64,000 nt of DNA from Pontibacter korlensis (GCF_000973725.1 NZ_CP009621.1:1245501-1309500); one strand, 5' to 3'. Shown: positions 7,031 through 15,395, counted from the first letter of the stretch. The notes: generated by a model not told the origin, from the sequence alone. Made by a program: numbers and translations.

Positions 7031-7897
7031 ATGCCAACATTGGAAGCGAAAGATACGCTTTTTAAGAAAAAATCCACACTAAACTGCCGTGGAAAGCTCC
7101 TATCTCTGGAGGTGCCGCTGGTAATGGGCATACTTAACCTTACCCCCGATTCTTTCTATCCGGGCAGCCGCCTGAGTTCTGCCGATGAAGCTGTGCGCAA
7201 AGCCGAAAAAATGTTGGCTGACGGTGCTGATATATTGGATATTGGCGGCTACAGCACCCGCCCCGGGGCCACGGATATTTCACTACAGGAGGAACAGGAC
7301 CGTATTATACCGGCTATAGAGGCCATACTTCAGCACTTCCCGGAGGCTGTTATCTCCGTAGATACTTTTAGGGCTGATGTGGCAGAAGCAAGTGTAGCTG
7401 CTGGTGCCGCCATCATAAATGACATCGGGGGTGGCCTTCTGGATGAGGCCATGTTCGAGACCGTGGCACGGCTGCAGGTGCCATACATACTGATGCATAT
7501 GCGGGGTACACCGCAAACCATGACAAGCTTAGCAAAGTATAATAATTTAGTGGTTGATGTTCTGGATGAGCTGCAGGTACAATTAGCTAAGCTGCAACAG
7601 CTCGGAGCGAAGGATGTTATTCTGGATCCCGGCTTTGGGTTTGCCAAAACCGTGGAACATAATTTTGAACTACTGCGCCATTTGGATGATTTCCGTATCT
7701 TCGGCCTACCTGTACTGGCTGGGCTTTCGCGCAAATCCATGGTATACAAGTCGTTGGACATCGATCAGGCTGATGCACTTACTGGCACAATAGCTGTTAA
7801 CACTGTGGCGTTGATGAAAGGTGCCGACATTTTGCGGGTGCACGACGTAAAAGAAGCTAAGCAAACCGTTATACTTTTAGAGAGAACAAAACTTTGA
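7031..7897 (+). CDS. folP: Dihydropteroate synthase
   Basis: Condenses p-aminobenzoate with dihydropterin pyrophosphate in folate synthesis; the target of sulfonamides. 288 residues. MGILNLTPDSFYPG at about 33-46 is the pterin/diphosphate signature, and DILDIGGYSTRPGA at about 70-83 is the second signature. SVDTFRADVAEA, HMRGTP, DPGFGFAKT and LAGLSRKSM are all present. ATG 7031 is used; a TTG nine bases upstream is less likely. The stop overlaps the cdaA start by 4 bases. The folP-cdaA pair is a conserved arrangement in this phylum. Confidence 0.95.
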   Translation: MPTLEAKDTLFKKKSTLNCRGKLLSLEVPLVMGILNLTPDSFYPGSRLSSADEAVRKAEKMLADGADILDIGGYSTRPGATDISLQEEQDRIIPAIEAILQHFPEAVISVDTFRADVAEASVAAGAAIINDIGGGLLDEAMFETVARLQVPYILMHMRGTPQTMTSLAKYNNLVVDVLDELQVQLAKLQQLGAKDVILDPGFGFAKTVEHNFELLRHLDDFRIFGLPVLAGLSRKSMVYKSLDIDQADALTGTIAVNTVALMKGADILRVHDVKEAKQTVILLERTKL

Positions 7898-8739
7898 TTT
7901 TTTTATTCAGCATAGGCTTTTTAGAGATTGAACTGCTCGATATCATTGATATCCTGCTCGTAACGGTGCTACTGTATCAGTTGTACAAGCTTCTGACAGG
8001 CAGCGTTGCGCTAAAGATCTTCCTTGGGCTGCTTTCCATCTACCTGCTGTACCTGGTGGTACGCGCGGCAGGCATGGAGTTGCTGAGTATTATACTTGGC
8101 CAGTTTATGGGAGTAGGTGTGCTGGCTGCCATCATACTCTTCCAACCTGAGATCCGGCGTTTCCTGCTGCTGATCGGTAAAACCACCTCTCTTAACCACG
8201 ACCGCTTCTGGGGCTTTCCATGGCGCCGTGAACAAAGCGAAAAGCTGAGCCTGACACCTTTTATCGAGGCTGCCAAATCACTGGCTGGCAAGAATACAGG
8301 AGCACTTATTGTGTTTGCCAAAAGCTCGGAGCTGAAATATTATGCCGAATCAGGCGACTTGATTGATGCAGTGATCTCTAAGCGCCTGCTCATGTCTATC
8401 TTTAATAAGCATAGCCCGCTGCACGATGGTGCTGTAATTATCTCCGGAAACCGCATCAAGGCTGCTCGCTGTATTCTTCCCGTTTCAGAGAACCAGGAGA
8501 TTCCAGCCTCTATGGGTTTGCGCCACAGGGCTGCCATTGGCCTTACTGAGATCACAGACAGTATTGTGCTGGTAGTGTCGGAGGAGACGGGACAGATTGC
8601 CTTGGTACGTAACGGGGAAGCATACCGCAACCTTTCCTCTGCTGACCTGCGCGTTAAGCTAAACCAGTTCCTGTTCGACACAGATCAGAAACCGGCTGCC
8701 GCATCTGCCACTTCCGAGAAATCGGTTAGCGCTGCCTAG
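7894..8739 (+). CDS. cdaA: Diadenylate cyclase CdaA
   Basis: Membrane-bound enzyme making cyclic di-AMP from two ATP. 281 residues. Three hydrophobic helices occupy about residues 12-85, then a linker, then the DAC domain with its catalytic signatures HDGAVII at about 178-184 and GLRHRAA at about 208-214. The start is TTG at 7894 inside the last codons of folP, giving a 4-base overlap and likely translational coupling. The C terminus is a low-complexity Ala/Ser tail. No regulator such as cdaR lies next to it. Confidence 0.93.
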   Translation: MIFLFSIGFLEIELLDIIDILLVTVLLYQLYKLLTGSVALKIFLGLLSIYLLYLVVRAAGMELLSIILGQFMGVGVLAAIILFQPEIRRFLLLIGKTTSLNHDRFWGFPWRREQSEKLSLTPFIEAAKSLAGKNTGALIVFAKSSELKYYAESGDLIDAVISKRLLMSIFNKHSPLHDGAVIISGNRIKAARCILPVSENQEIPASMGLRHRAAIGLTEITDSIVLVVSEETGQIALVRNGEAYRNLSSADLRVKLNQFLFDTDQKPAAASATSEKSVSAA

Positions 8740-8925
8740 AAGGGCTGTTCTCTGAAAACTTATTGGTTTCCCCTGATTGGGTAAGGAGGACAGTTGGTAC
8801 AGTTTTGCAATCTGGGGATCTGGAGGTCTGCAGCAGAGTAATTCCAGAGAAGGAAGTCCGGAATAGCAAATTATGACTTCAGAAAGCTCCTCTTTAACTC
8901 CAAAACTCCCTATCTCAAAAAGGCT

Positions 8926-9132
8926 TTATAAGCGTCCTTCCCGCCTGTACCATACCAGCCAATAGGCTGCGATACCCAGTGCGGGCACAACCCATAGTAT
9001 GGCCATCCAGATGAGGCGCGAACCAACAGGATAATCAGACTTAAAGATGAGGTGAATGAGCGCCACTGCCACCAGCAGGTAGTTGAGCGATACTAGTAGA
9101 AAGATAACAGGATTACGTGCGAGCAGCTCCAT
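8926..9132 (-). CDS. Small membrane protein, PLDc_N-like
   Basis: 68 residues with two hydrophobic helices (VIFLLVSLNYLLVAVALIHL at about 9-28 and LIWMAILWVVPALGIAAYWL at about 40-59) and a short basic end WYRREGRL. The VPALGIAAYWLVW pattern resembles the PLDc_N domain found at the N terminus of cardiolipin synthases and as free-standing small proteins. There is no catalytic domain. It starts 3 bases after the upstream membrane gene, so the two are surely cotranscribed. Function unknown. The 186 bases on its other side (8740-8925) hold nothing I recognise. Confidence 0.65.
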   Translation of the reverse strand: MELLARNPVIFLLVSLNYLLVAVALIHLIFKSDYPVGSRLIWMAILWVVPALGIAAYWLVWYRREGRL

Positions 9133-9135
9133 GGC

Positions 9136-9423
9136 CTAAAATAATGTTTCGCTTACAAACCACATCAGGTACAGCAGTGCAGGTGCAATCAGCAGCAGAA
9201 TAGTGCCAAAATGCACGCGCGTCCACTGCGGGTTCAGCAGCATGCTCAAATACGCCTCTACCGACAGCAATAGCGAGAAGTAGAATGTTATCTGCAGCAG
9301 CGTGTACATGATATCAGCCTCGCCGCGCATATCCGCAGTAGTATAAGCCAGAAACGAAATCACCATCCACGACAACACTGTACCTAACAGTACCTGCCCC
9401 GGCTTTATCTTGATGTAGTTCAT
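9136..9423 (-). CDS. Small membrane protein, unknown
   Basis: 95 residues with three predicted hydrophobic helices (about 9-27, 40-58 and 73-90). I do not recognise a family. It is the first gene of a two-gene unit with the PLDc_N-like gene. ATG at 9423 lies just beyond the kbl terminator, so read-through from kbl is possible. It could be a phylum-specific envelope protein. Confidence 0.6.
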   Translation of the reverse strand: MNYIKIKPGQVLLGTVLSWMVISFLAYTTADMRGEADIMYTLLQITFYFSLLLSVEAYLSMLLNPQWTRVHFGTILLLIAPALLYLMWFVSETLF

Positions 9424-9459
9424 ACTTCTGTGTCCTGAGTTTGATACAAGTTATAAAAA

Positions 9460-9492
9460 AACAAAGCCACTCCCATAGCAGGAGTGGCTTTT
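9460..9492 (-). terminator. Terminator after kbl
   Basis: 11-bp stem AAAGCCACTCC/GGAGTGGCTTT around a 7-base loop. On the minus strand a T tract follows, ending the kbl transcript 25 bases past its stop codon. Confidence 0.85.
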
Positions 9493-9517
9493 CTATGTTT
9501 CAGCATTGATTTATACT

Positions 9518-10714
9518 TTATTTCAGCACACCAAGCTCTTTTCCTACCTCCACGAAGGCAGCAATACACTTGTCGATGTGCTCTTTGTCGTGCACGGCAG
9601 ATAACTGCACACGGATACGTGCCTGGCCTTTCGGCACCACTGGATAGTAGAAACCAATTACGTAAATACCTCTGTCCAACATGTGGGCGGCAAATTCCTG
9701 CGCCAGTGGGGCATCGTACAGCATTACTGGCACAATCGGATGGTCGCCTGGCTTTATGTCGAAACCAGCCGCTGTGATCTGCTCACGGAAGTACTTGGTG
9801 TTCCACTCCAGTTTGTCGCGTAGCTCCGTTGTAGCGCTCAACGTATCCAAAACTGCTATAGAGGCACCTACAATAGATGGCGCCAGTGAGTTAGAGAACA
9901 GATACGGGCGCGAACGCTGGCGCAGCATATCAATAATTTCTTTATGGCCGGAGGTAAAACCACCCATCGCACCGCCAAGGGCCTTACCAAGTGTGCCTGT
10001 GATGATATCAATTTTGCCCATCACGTTGTGGTACTCGTGCACCCCACGGCCTGTCTTACCCATGAAACCGGTAGAGTGAGAATCATCCACCATAACCAAT
10101 GCCTTATACTTGTCGGCCAGTTCCACAATTTTGTCTAGTTGGGCAATTGTACCGTCCATTGAGAAGGAGCCATCCGTAACTATAATACGGTGCTTTGTAT
10201 TGGCGTTAACAGCCTCCTGCAGCTTCGCCTCCAGGTCAGCCATATTGTTGTGCTCGTAACGGAAACGTTGCGCCTTGCACAGACGAACACCATCAATAAT
10301 GGAAGCATGGTTCAGAGCGTCCGAGATAATAGCCGACTCTGCATCAAAAAGTGGTTCAAACACGCCACCATTAGCATCAAATGCTGCAGCATACAGAATA
10401 GTATCCTCTGTGCCCAAAAACTCAGAAATCTTGCGCTCCAGCTCTTTATGGATATCTTGAGTGCCACAGATAAAGCGTACAGAGCTCATACCATAGCCAT
10501 GGGTTTCAATGGCTGCTTTGGCAGCCTCAATTACTTTCGGGTGCGCTGATAGGCCAAGGTAGTTGTTGGCACAGAAGTTCAGTACATGCTGCATCTGTGT
10601 AGTATCAATATCAGCGCCCTGCGGCGTGGTGATAATGCGCTCCTGCTTATACAAACCTGCCTCTTTTATCTCGACAAGCTGCTGTTCTAAATCTGGTTTT
10701 AACGTTTCGTACAT
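9518..10714 (-). CDS. kbl: Glycine C-acetyltransferase (2-amino-3-ketobutyrate CoA ligase)
   Basis: PLP enzyme of 398 residues that cleaves 2-amino-3-oxobutyrate with CoA to glycine and acetyl-CoA, the second step of threonine catabolism. It follows E. coli Kbl along its whole length: [57 protein letters not shown], and the PLP lysine in [10 protein letters not shown] at about residue 245. [13 protein letters not shown] distinguishes it from serine palmitoyltransferase and BioF relatives. The first-step enzyme, an SDR threonine dehydrogenase, lies at 12288-13262 on the other strand. Confidence 0.95.
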   Translation of the reverse strand: MYETLKPDLEQQLVEIKEAGLYKQERIITTPQGADIDTTQMQHVLNFCANNYLGLSAHPKVIEAAKAAIETHGYGMSSVRFICGTQDIHKELERKISEFLGTEDTILYAAAFDANGGVFEPLFDAESAIISDALNHASIIDGVRLCKAQRFRYEHNNMADLEAKLQEAVNANTKHRIIVTDGSFSMDGTIAQLDKIVELADKYKALVMVDDSHSTGFMGKTGRGVHEYHNVMGKIDIITGTLGKALGGAMGGFTSGHKEIIDMLRQRSRPYLFSNSLAPSIVGASIAVLDTLSATTELRDKLEWNTKYFREQITAAGFDIKPGDHPIVPVMLYDAPLAQEFAAHMLDRGIYVIGFYYPVVPKGQARIRVQLSAVHDKEHIDKCIAAFVEVGKELGVLK

Positions 10715-10766
10715 AGGTAATTTCTCGTTATACGTTGCTCGTTTCTTGCTTTTTATTCGGCACTAC

Positions 10767-11897
10767 TTACTCTCCTGCCCTTTCGCCACCTGCGTCAGTT
10801 TTTGGTGGTGGCCTGCGCATTATTGGCCTAGGCCTTGGCGGCTTCAGATTTGACTGCTCTTCCTGTATTTCTGGTCTGGCTGACTCCTGCGGCTGCTGTG
10901 GCTCAGCTTGAGACAGGTTGTCGCTTTGCTCCTGTTGCTTCGGCTCCTCAGTAGGGGGCTTTTGCAGAGCTACAGGCCGTTTGATAACAGGTCTCGGACG
11001 CGCCGGTTTTGGTTTTTCTTCAGCAGGAGGTACAGGTGCCTGAGCTACCTCCTCCTGTTTTTCTTGCTTCTGTTCCTCAGTAGGCTGTTCCTCTTTGGGC
11101 TTCTGCAGTGCCACAGGCCGTTTTATTACCGGCCTTGGTCTTGGTGCCTTCGGGGCATCCTCCGCTTCCTGGCTTCCAGGTATAGAAGGCTGCTGTGGCT
11201 GCTCTTCTTCAGGCTTAGGAATCTGCAGCGCCGCCGGACGCTTGATAACGGGTCTTGGTCTGGCTGGTTTAGCCGGTTGATCTCCTTCCGTAGCAGGCTT
11301 TATACTTTCTTCCGGAGATGAAGTACCCTGTTCTGGCGAAGGTCTTTGTAACGCTGCCGGGCGCTTGATGACCGGCCGAGGACGTGCAGCTGGTTTAGGC
11401 TCTTCAGCGCCTTCTGCTTTCTCCGCTGTTCCCTCTGCCGCTGGCTTAGGTATAACAGGGCGTTTTACCACTGGCCTTGGCCGCGCAACTGGTTTGGCCT
11501 CTTCTCCGGTCGACTCTGAGGCAACGGGCTTTTCAGCAGCCTCACCCTCTGCGGCCTTTTGCATAGCGGCAGGGCGACGTACTACCGGCCTTGGCTTAGG
11601 CGCACTTTCCTCAGTGCCCACACCAGTCTCTTCTGCAGTAGCCGGTTTGGCAATCGTGGCTCTTCTGGCAGCAGGTCGCGGAGCCGCCGCAGGAGCTGCT
11701 GCCGGCTTCGGAACATCCTCCTCCGCCAAATGATAGCGCAGGCGAATATCGTTTATCACCATCTTCACCTGCACCAGAAAACTATTGGGGTGCATTTGGG
11801 CATACATCTCCTGCCACGCCGCAAAACGCGCCGGCTCAGCCGCCTCAAAAGCCGCCTTGTCTATTCGTTTCTTTATCAGGTACTCCTCAAATGTCAT
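10767..11897 (-). CDS. Pro/Arg-repeat protein with a conserved N-terminal domain
   Basis: 376 residues from ATG 11897. The first 65 residues form a compact domain (MTFEEYLIKKRIDKAAFEAA... LVQVKMVINDIRLRYH). The remaining 310 residues are low complexity, rich in Pro, Glu, Ala, Arg and Lys. They contain seven copies of a RPRPV(I/V)(K/R)RP core, usually followed by AALQ or VALQ, spaced 35-50 residues apart by acidic linkers. There is no signal peptide, so it is likely cytoplasmic and mostly disordered with alternating charge. I recall the N-terminal domain from other Cytophagales proteins with unrelated tails, but have no function for it. A TTG 24 bases upstream is a weaker start. Confidence 0.7.
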   Translation of the reverse strand: MTFEEYLIKKRIDKAAFEAAEPARFAAWQEMYAQMHPNSFLVQVKMVINDIRLRYHLAEEDVPKPAAAPAAAPRPAARRATIAKPATAEETGVGTEESAPKPRPVVRRPAAMQKAAEGEAAEKPVASESTGEEAKPVARPRPVVKRPVIPKPAAEGTAEKAEGAEEPKPAARPRPVIKRPAALQRPSPEQGTSSPEESIKPATEGDQPAKPARPRPVIKRPAALQIPKPEEEQPQQPSIPGSQEAEDAPKAPRPRPVIKRPVALQKPKEEQPTEEQKQEKQEEVAQAPVPPAEEKPKPARPRPVIKRPVALQKPPTEEPKQQEQSDNLSQAEPQQPQESARPEIQEEQSNLKPPRPRPIMRRPPPKTDAGGERAGE

Positions 11898-11978
11898 GCT
11901 GTGCAAGCCTTCATGCCGCAAGTTACGTTTTCAGCCTTAAATAGGCTACCAAATCGCTTGTTAGTGCCGGCGTCCCTA

Positions 11979-11986
11979 CAAATATA
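11979..11986 (-). promoter_or_regulatory. Promoter -7 element for the repeat protein
   Basis: TATATTTG on the minus strand, an exact match to TAnnTTTG, about 80 bases before ATG 11897. I see no clear -33 TTTG at the right distance. Confidence 0.35.
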
Positions 11987-12115
11987 AGAAAAACCGACTG
12001 GCACGTCCGGCGCAGGTTATCCTTAGTTTACCTATATTAACTAATCATCAAATCTATTCTTCCCTCTTTTCCTAAGCTAAAAGCCACCTTACCTTTGATG
12101 CAAGGTGAAAGTAAA

Positions 12116-12190
12116 GGTTAGTTAGATTAGGTTGATGAGAGGCCGCGGACCCTAGGGAAGCGGCTTCTTCTCTTTTTGCACCAACTAACC
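12116..12190. repeat. Nested inverted repeats in the 11898-12287 gap
   Basis: An outer perfect pair, GGTTAGTT (12116-12123) and AACTAACC (12183-12190), encloses an inner pair GAGGCCGC/GCGGCTTC with one wobble. Together they could fold into a long hairpin of about 75 bases. The element lies in the 390-base divergent gap between the repeat protein and the threonine dehydrogenase, upstream of the likely promoter of the latter. The gap holds no protein gene. Confidence 0.5.
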
Positions 12191-12236
12191 AATTCCTTTC
12201 CCCCTCCTGCCCCCCACCTTCTCCCGAAGTATATTT

Positions 12237-12265
12237 TTTGGATTGCACCTAATTCGGTTACTTTG
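12237..12265 (+). promoter_or_regulatory. Probable promoter of the threonine dehydrogenase gene
   Basis: TTTG at 12237-12240 and TTACTTTG at 12258-12265, close to TTTG-N19-TAnnTTTG (one base short of the consensus box). Transcription would begin near 12272, about 16 bases before the ATG. Confidence 0.4.
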
Positions 12266-12287
12266 TGCAAAGATTACTTTTTACGTT

Positions 12288-13262
12288 ATGGCAAACACAA
12301 GTGACACGGTATTGGTGATTGGTGCCTGCGGGCAGTTGGGTTCTGAGCTAACAATGGAACTGCGCAGTATATACGGTGAGGCAAACGTGGTGGCGGCAGA
12401 TATTGCCCCGCCTAAGCAAGCCGACCTGCGCGACTCAGGACCTTTTGAGAAAGTGGATGTGTTGGACACAAACGTGCTGGCCGAGATGTACTCTAAATAT
12501 AAATTCAAGCAGATATATCACTTGGCAGCCGTGCTGTCGGCAACTGGTGAGAAGAACCCTAAGTTTGCCTGGAAGCTGAACATGGATGGCCTGTTCAATG
12601 TGCTGGACCTGGCCCTCGAGCATAAGGTAGGTCGCGTGTACTGGCCTAGCTCCATAGCTTGTTTTGGCCCGAGCACACCGCGCCAGAATACGCCACAGCA
12701 AACCATCATGGATCCTAACACTGTGTATGGCATCAGCAAGCAGGCTGGTGAGCGTTGGTGCGAGTACTACTTCCAGAAGTATGGACTGGATGTGCGCAGC
12801 CTTCGTTACCCGGGCCTGATTGGTTATAAAGCTCTGCCAGGCGGCGGCACTACGGATTATGCCGTAGACATTTACCACAAGGCATTGGAAGGCGAGACTT
12901 TTGAATGTTTCCTGAGCGAGGACACCTACCTGCCAATGATGTACATGCCGGATGCCCTGAAGGCTACCATTGACCTGATGCATGCCCCAGCAGAGCAGAT
13001 TAAGGTGCGTGACTCCTATAATCTCAGCGCCATGAGCTTCTCGCCTAAAGAAGTTGCCGCTTCTATACAGAAACACATTCCTGATTTTGAGATAGTATAT
13101 AAGCCGGATTCGCGCCAGCAAATAGCTGACTCGTGGCCACAAAGTATAGACGACAGCGCTGCAAGGCAGGACTGGGGCTGGGATCCAAAGTATAACCTGG
13201 ACGTTATGACAGAAGACATGCTGGTGAACCTTAAAAAGATGAAAGAGGAACACGCGGTTTAG
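12288..13262 (+). CDS. L-threonine 3-dehydrogenase, SDR type
   Basis: NAD-dependent short-chain dehydrogenase of the extended (GalE-like) kind, 324 residues. It oxidises L-threonine to 2-amino-3-oxobutyrate. The Rossmann motif VIGACGQLGSEL sits at about residues 10-21. The catalytic set is Ser in WPSSIACFGP (about 120) and YxxxK in VYGISKQAGE (about 144-153), with DVRSLRYPGLIG following. This form, unlike the zinc MDR enzyme of E. coli, is known from psychrophilic flavobacteria and archaea. The next enzyme of the pathway, Kbl, is encoded 1.6 kb away. ATG 12288 is chosen because it precedes the Rossmann strand; the frame is open further upstream. Confidence 0.88.
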   Translation: MANTSDTVLVIGACGQLGSELTMELRSIYGEANVVAADIAPPKQADLRDSGPFEKVDVLDTNVLAEMYSKYKFKQIYHLAAVLSATGEKNPKFAWKLNMDGLFNVLDLALEHKVGRVYWPSSIACFGPSTPRQNTPQQTIMDPNTVYGISKQAGERWCEYYFQKYGLDVRSLRYPGLIGYKALPGGGTTDYAVDIYHKALEGETFECFLSEDTYLPMMYMPDALKATIDLMHAPAEQIKVRDSYNLSAMSFSPKEVAASIQKHIPDFEIVYKPDSRQQIADSWPQSIDDSAARQDWGWDPKYNLDVMTEDMLVNLKKMKEEHAV

Positions 13263-13369
13263 TCGCAACTAATAATTACTAGGAGAGGCGATGCGGAAGC
13301 ATTGCCTTTCCTTTTGCCCTAACCCTTACCAGGCATTTGTAGTTAATACTTGCAGCTATAGCATATACT

Positions 13370-14107
13370 ATGATTGTAAACACTATAACAGAAGGGTGGG
13401 AGGTGATTTACCAGCAGGCGCATGGCTTACTGGCAGCTGAGTTAGCTTACTACTTGAAGCCAGAACTGCAATGCCCTCACTGGGTAGATACCATTGTGGC
13501 TATTGCGAACCACGATAACCGCCAGCGCACCTGGCGTGGCAAAGACGGACTTACCCCCGCCGGGGCTCCGGCCGATTTTACGCTGCAGCCAAATAACCTG
13601 GAGCAAGCCCGGGAACTGATGCATGCTGTACGCTTCCAGAGCCGTTGGGTAGCCTTGCTTACTTCTATGCACATGAGCTACCTCTATGAAAGCCGTCGCA
13701 GCGAAAATAAAACTACCGCCGCGTTTCTGGATGAGCAGCTAGCCCTACAGAAAGCCTGCCGCCAGAGCCTTCGCATTTCTAAAAAGCAAACAGAACAAGC
13801 TTATGCCATCATGCAATGGTGCGACCGCTTCTCACTTATACTTTGCCGCAACGAACTACCTGCCGATGAGCGCGTGTTAGAGATCACAGCCGGCCCAGAT
13901 GGAAGGACGTACTTTGTAAAGCAGCTGCAAACAGGTGTGGTACACGTGGAACCTTGGCCTTTTGCACAGCCTCAGTTGGAGGTACAGGTAGAGTACAGGA
14001 TTCTAAAACAGCTACAGTTCATGGATGACAAAGAGCTGGCACAGGCGCTGCACGAGGCTAAGGTGCAATACAAGAAGTGGACCTTGGGCCAAACCCTTTC
14101 TTCTTAA
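13370..14107 (+). CDS. DUF3891 family protein
   Basis: 245 residues, cytoplasmic, no signal peptide or membrane segment. Features of DUF3891 are QQAHGLLAAELAYYL at about 15-29, VAIANHDN at about 43-50 and HAVRFQSRWVALLTSMHMSYLYE at about 84-106. The His and His-Asp positions hint at an HD-like metal site, but this is my reading and no activity is established. It stands alone, 107 bases after the threonine dehydrogenase, and could be cotranscribed with it. Confidence 0.75.
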   Translation: MIVNTITEGWEVIYQQAHGLLAAELAYYLKPELQCPHWVDTIVAIANHDNRQRTWRGKDGLTPAGAPADFTLQPNNLEQARELMHAVRFQSRWVALLTSMHMSYLYESRRSENKTTAAFLDEQLALQKACRQSLRISKKQTEQAYAIMQWCDRFSLILCRNELPADERVLEITAGPDGRTYFVKQLQTGVVHVEPWPFAQPQLEVQVEYRILKQLQFMDDKELAQALHEAKVQYKKWTLGQTLSS

Positions 14108-14164
14108 GTTTGCATAAACACCTCAAAAGCATATATTTGAGTATAGGAATTATATGATATTCAA

Positions 14165-14822
14165 ATGACTCTAAAAAAACAAACTTACCCTCCTGACTCT
14201 TGCCTGCGGCCTTTCCTTTGCAGCCAACGCTCAAACTACAGAAGGGGAAACGTTCAAACCAACTGCAGGCAGCAAAGCATTCGAAGTGGGAGTAAACCTG
14301 AGTGGCGGCACTTCTGCAGGGCTTAAGCTTCGGAAATTCACTTCTGAGAGCACTGCGCTTCGGTATGGAGTGTATACATCATACGACCACAGCAAGTTGT
14401 CAGGTGACGCCCGCCACTCTAATCTCTTGGTGAGCTTTGCTCCGGGCTTTGAGAAACATTTCGCCGGCACAAAGAGGTTCTCGCCCTACCTGGGCTTAAC
14501 CATGCCCCTCTCTGTGAGAGGCGCCCGCTATAAAAGTGATTTGGTAGTAGTAAAAGGCTCCACCTCTGAAAGCTATCTAGATAACAACAATCGATCTTAT
14601 TTCGGAGTTAGACTAAATGGCCTTGCTGGTGTAGACTTTTATATAGCCAAGAACTTTTATGTTGGTTTCGAAGCTGGCGTAGGCATTGGCTACAGGAAGT
14701 ACAGCGACGTTGAGGTAGAGTATAAACAGGAGTTTACCAGCAACAGAACCGTAGAAGGTTACCACGGCTTCAATTTCGGCACGTTTACTACCGGAGGCTT
14801 AAGAATCGGATTTGTGTTTTAG
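14165..14822 (+). CDS. Outer-membrane beta-barrel protein, frame broken in an A7 tract
   Basis: From 14178 on the sequence reads a clean signal peptide (KLTLLTLACGLSFAANAQ), then about 190 residues with the alternating pattern of a small outer-membrane barrel, ending in GGLRIGFVF with the usual terminal Phe. The only sensible start, ATG 14165 (MTLKK), is one base out of frame. It is separated from the barrel frame by a run of seven A at 14173-14179, and six A would restore MTLKNKLTLL. In the barrel frame itself the first stops upstream are TAA 14172 and TGA 14166, and the first usable internal start is GTG 14286, which loses the signal peptide. It is a phase-variable gene, a recent pseudogene or a base-calling error. 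Confidence 0.7.
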
Positions 14823-14836
14823 CAACAGCCATACCT

Positions 14837-14880
14837 AAAAACAAAGGCCGGTAAACACGTTGTTGCTGGCCTTTGTTTTT
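14837..14880 (+). terminator. Terminator after the barrel gene
   Basis: AAAAACAAAGGCC pairs with GGCCTTTGTTTTT over 13 bp around an 18-base loop, ending in a T run 15 bases past the barrel stop codon. Confidence 0.85.
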
Positions 14881-14979
14881 GCTCCTCTTGTTTGGTTAGG
14901 CTAATATCTGCTCTAACCCATATTTCGCAAACCACGTCTATACTTCAGTAAATGATGCCGCCACTGGAGAAGACTAACT

Positions 14980-15306
14980 ATGATGGTAACCGAATCAAAC
15001 GACAACGAACTCAGGAGACTAATATTCGAACGAAACAAGGTGATTGTAAAATTCACCGACGCTGACTGCCCAGTATGTAAGACCATGGAGCCCAAGTACA
15101 GGAAGCTATCTAATGCCCCAGACTATAGCAGAATAGCTTTTCTGCGCATGAGTGCCAAAGAAAATCCTGTATCAAGTAGAGAAGTAAAACTTAAAGGTAC
15201 TCCCTTCTTTGCCACCTACAACAGGGGCACCCTTGCCGATTGCGGCATCAAAGCAACCGAAGAGGAACTACGTGAAATGCTGCAAAAGCTACTGCAACTT
15301 TCCTGA
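14980..15306 (+). CDS. Thioredoxin-like protein
   Basis: 108 residues with a thioredoxin fold. The active-site motif is CPVC at about residues 30-33, preceded by VIVKFTDAD, with the cis-proline region KGTPFFATYNRG at about 73-84. It lacks the classic WCGPC signature: the position before the first Cys is Asp rather than Trp. No signal peptide, so it is probably a cytoplasmic redox protein. ATG 14980 is one of two adjacent ATG codons. The substrate is unknown. Confidence 0.82.
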   Translation: MMVTESNDNELRRLIFERNKVIVKFTDADCPVCKTMEPKYRKLSNAPDYSRIAFLRMSAKENPVSSREVKLKGTPFFATYNRGTLADCGIKATEEELREMLQKLLQLS

Positions 15307-15395
15307 TCCACTTTTTTTCACGGAACGCCCGCTACCCTATAGCTGTTATGAAAAACCTGTGCTACCTTGCGCCGCTTTTTTAAATAGCTAAAACC

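Noticed and set aside
10908..11987. Long plus-strand frames opposite the Pro/Arg repeat gene
   Set aside because: They only mirror the repeats on the other strand. The minus-strand frame has a conserved head domain, a promoter box and the normal charge pattern.
12137..12175. Inner hairpin 12137-12163 as an intrinsic terminator
   Set aside because: The stem is followed by TTCTCTTTTTG, but no plus-strand gene precedes it, so there is no transcript for it to end. I kept it as a structural element only.
14177..14183. Programmed -1 ribosomal frameshift in the barrel gene
   Set aside because: The A-run looks slippery, but restoring the barrel frame from ATG 14165 needs a net skip of one base (+1), not -1, so a standard -1 site does not explain it.
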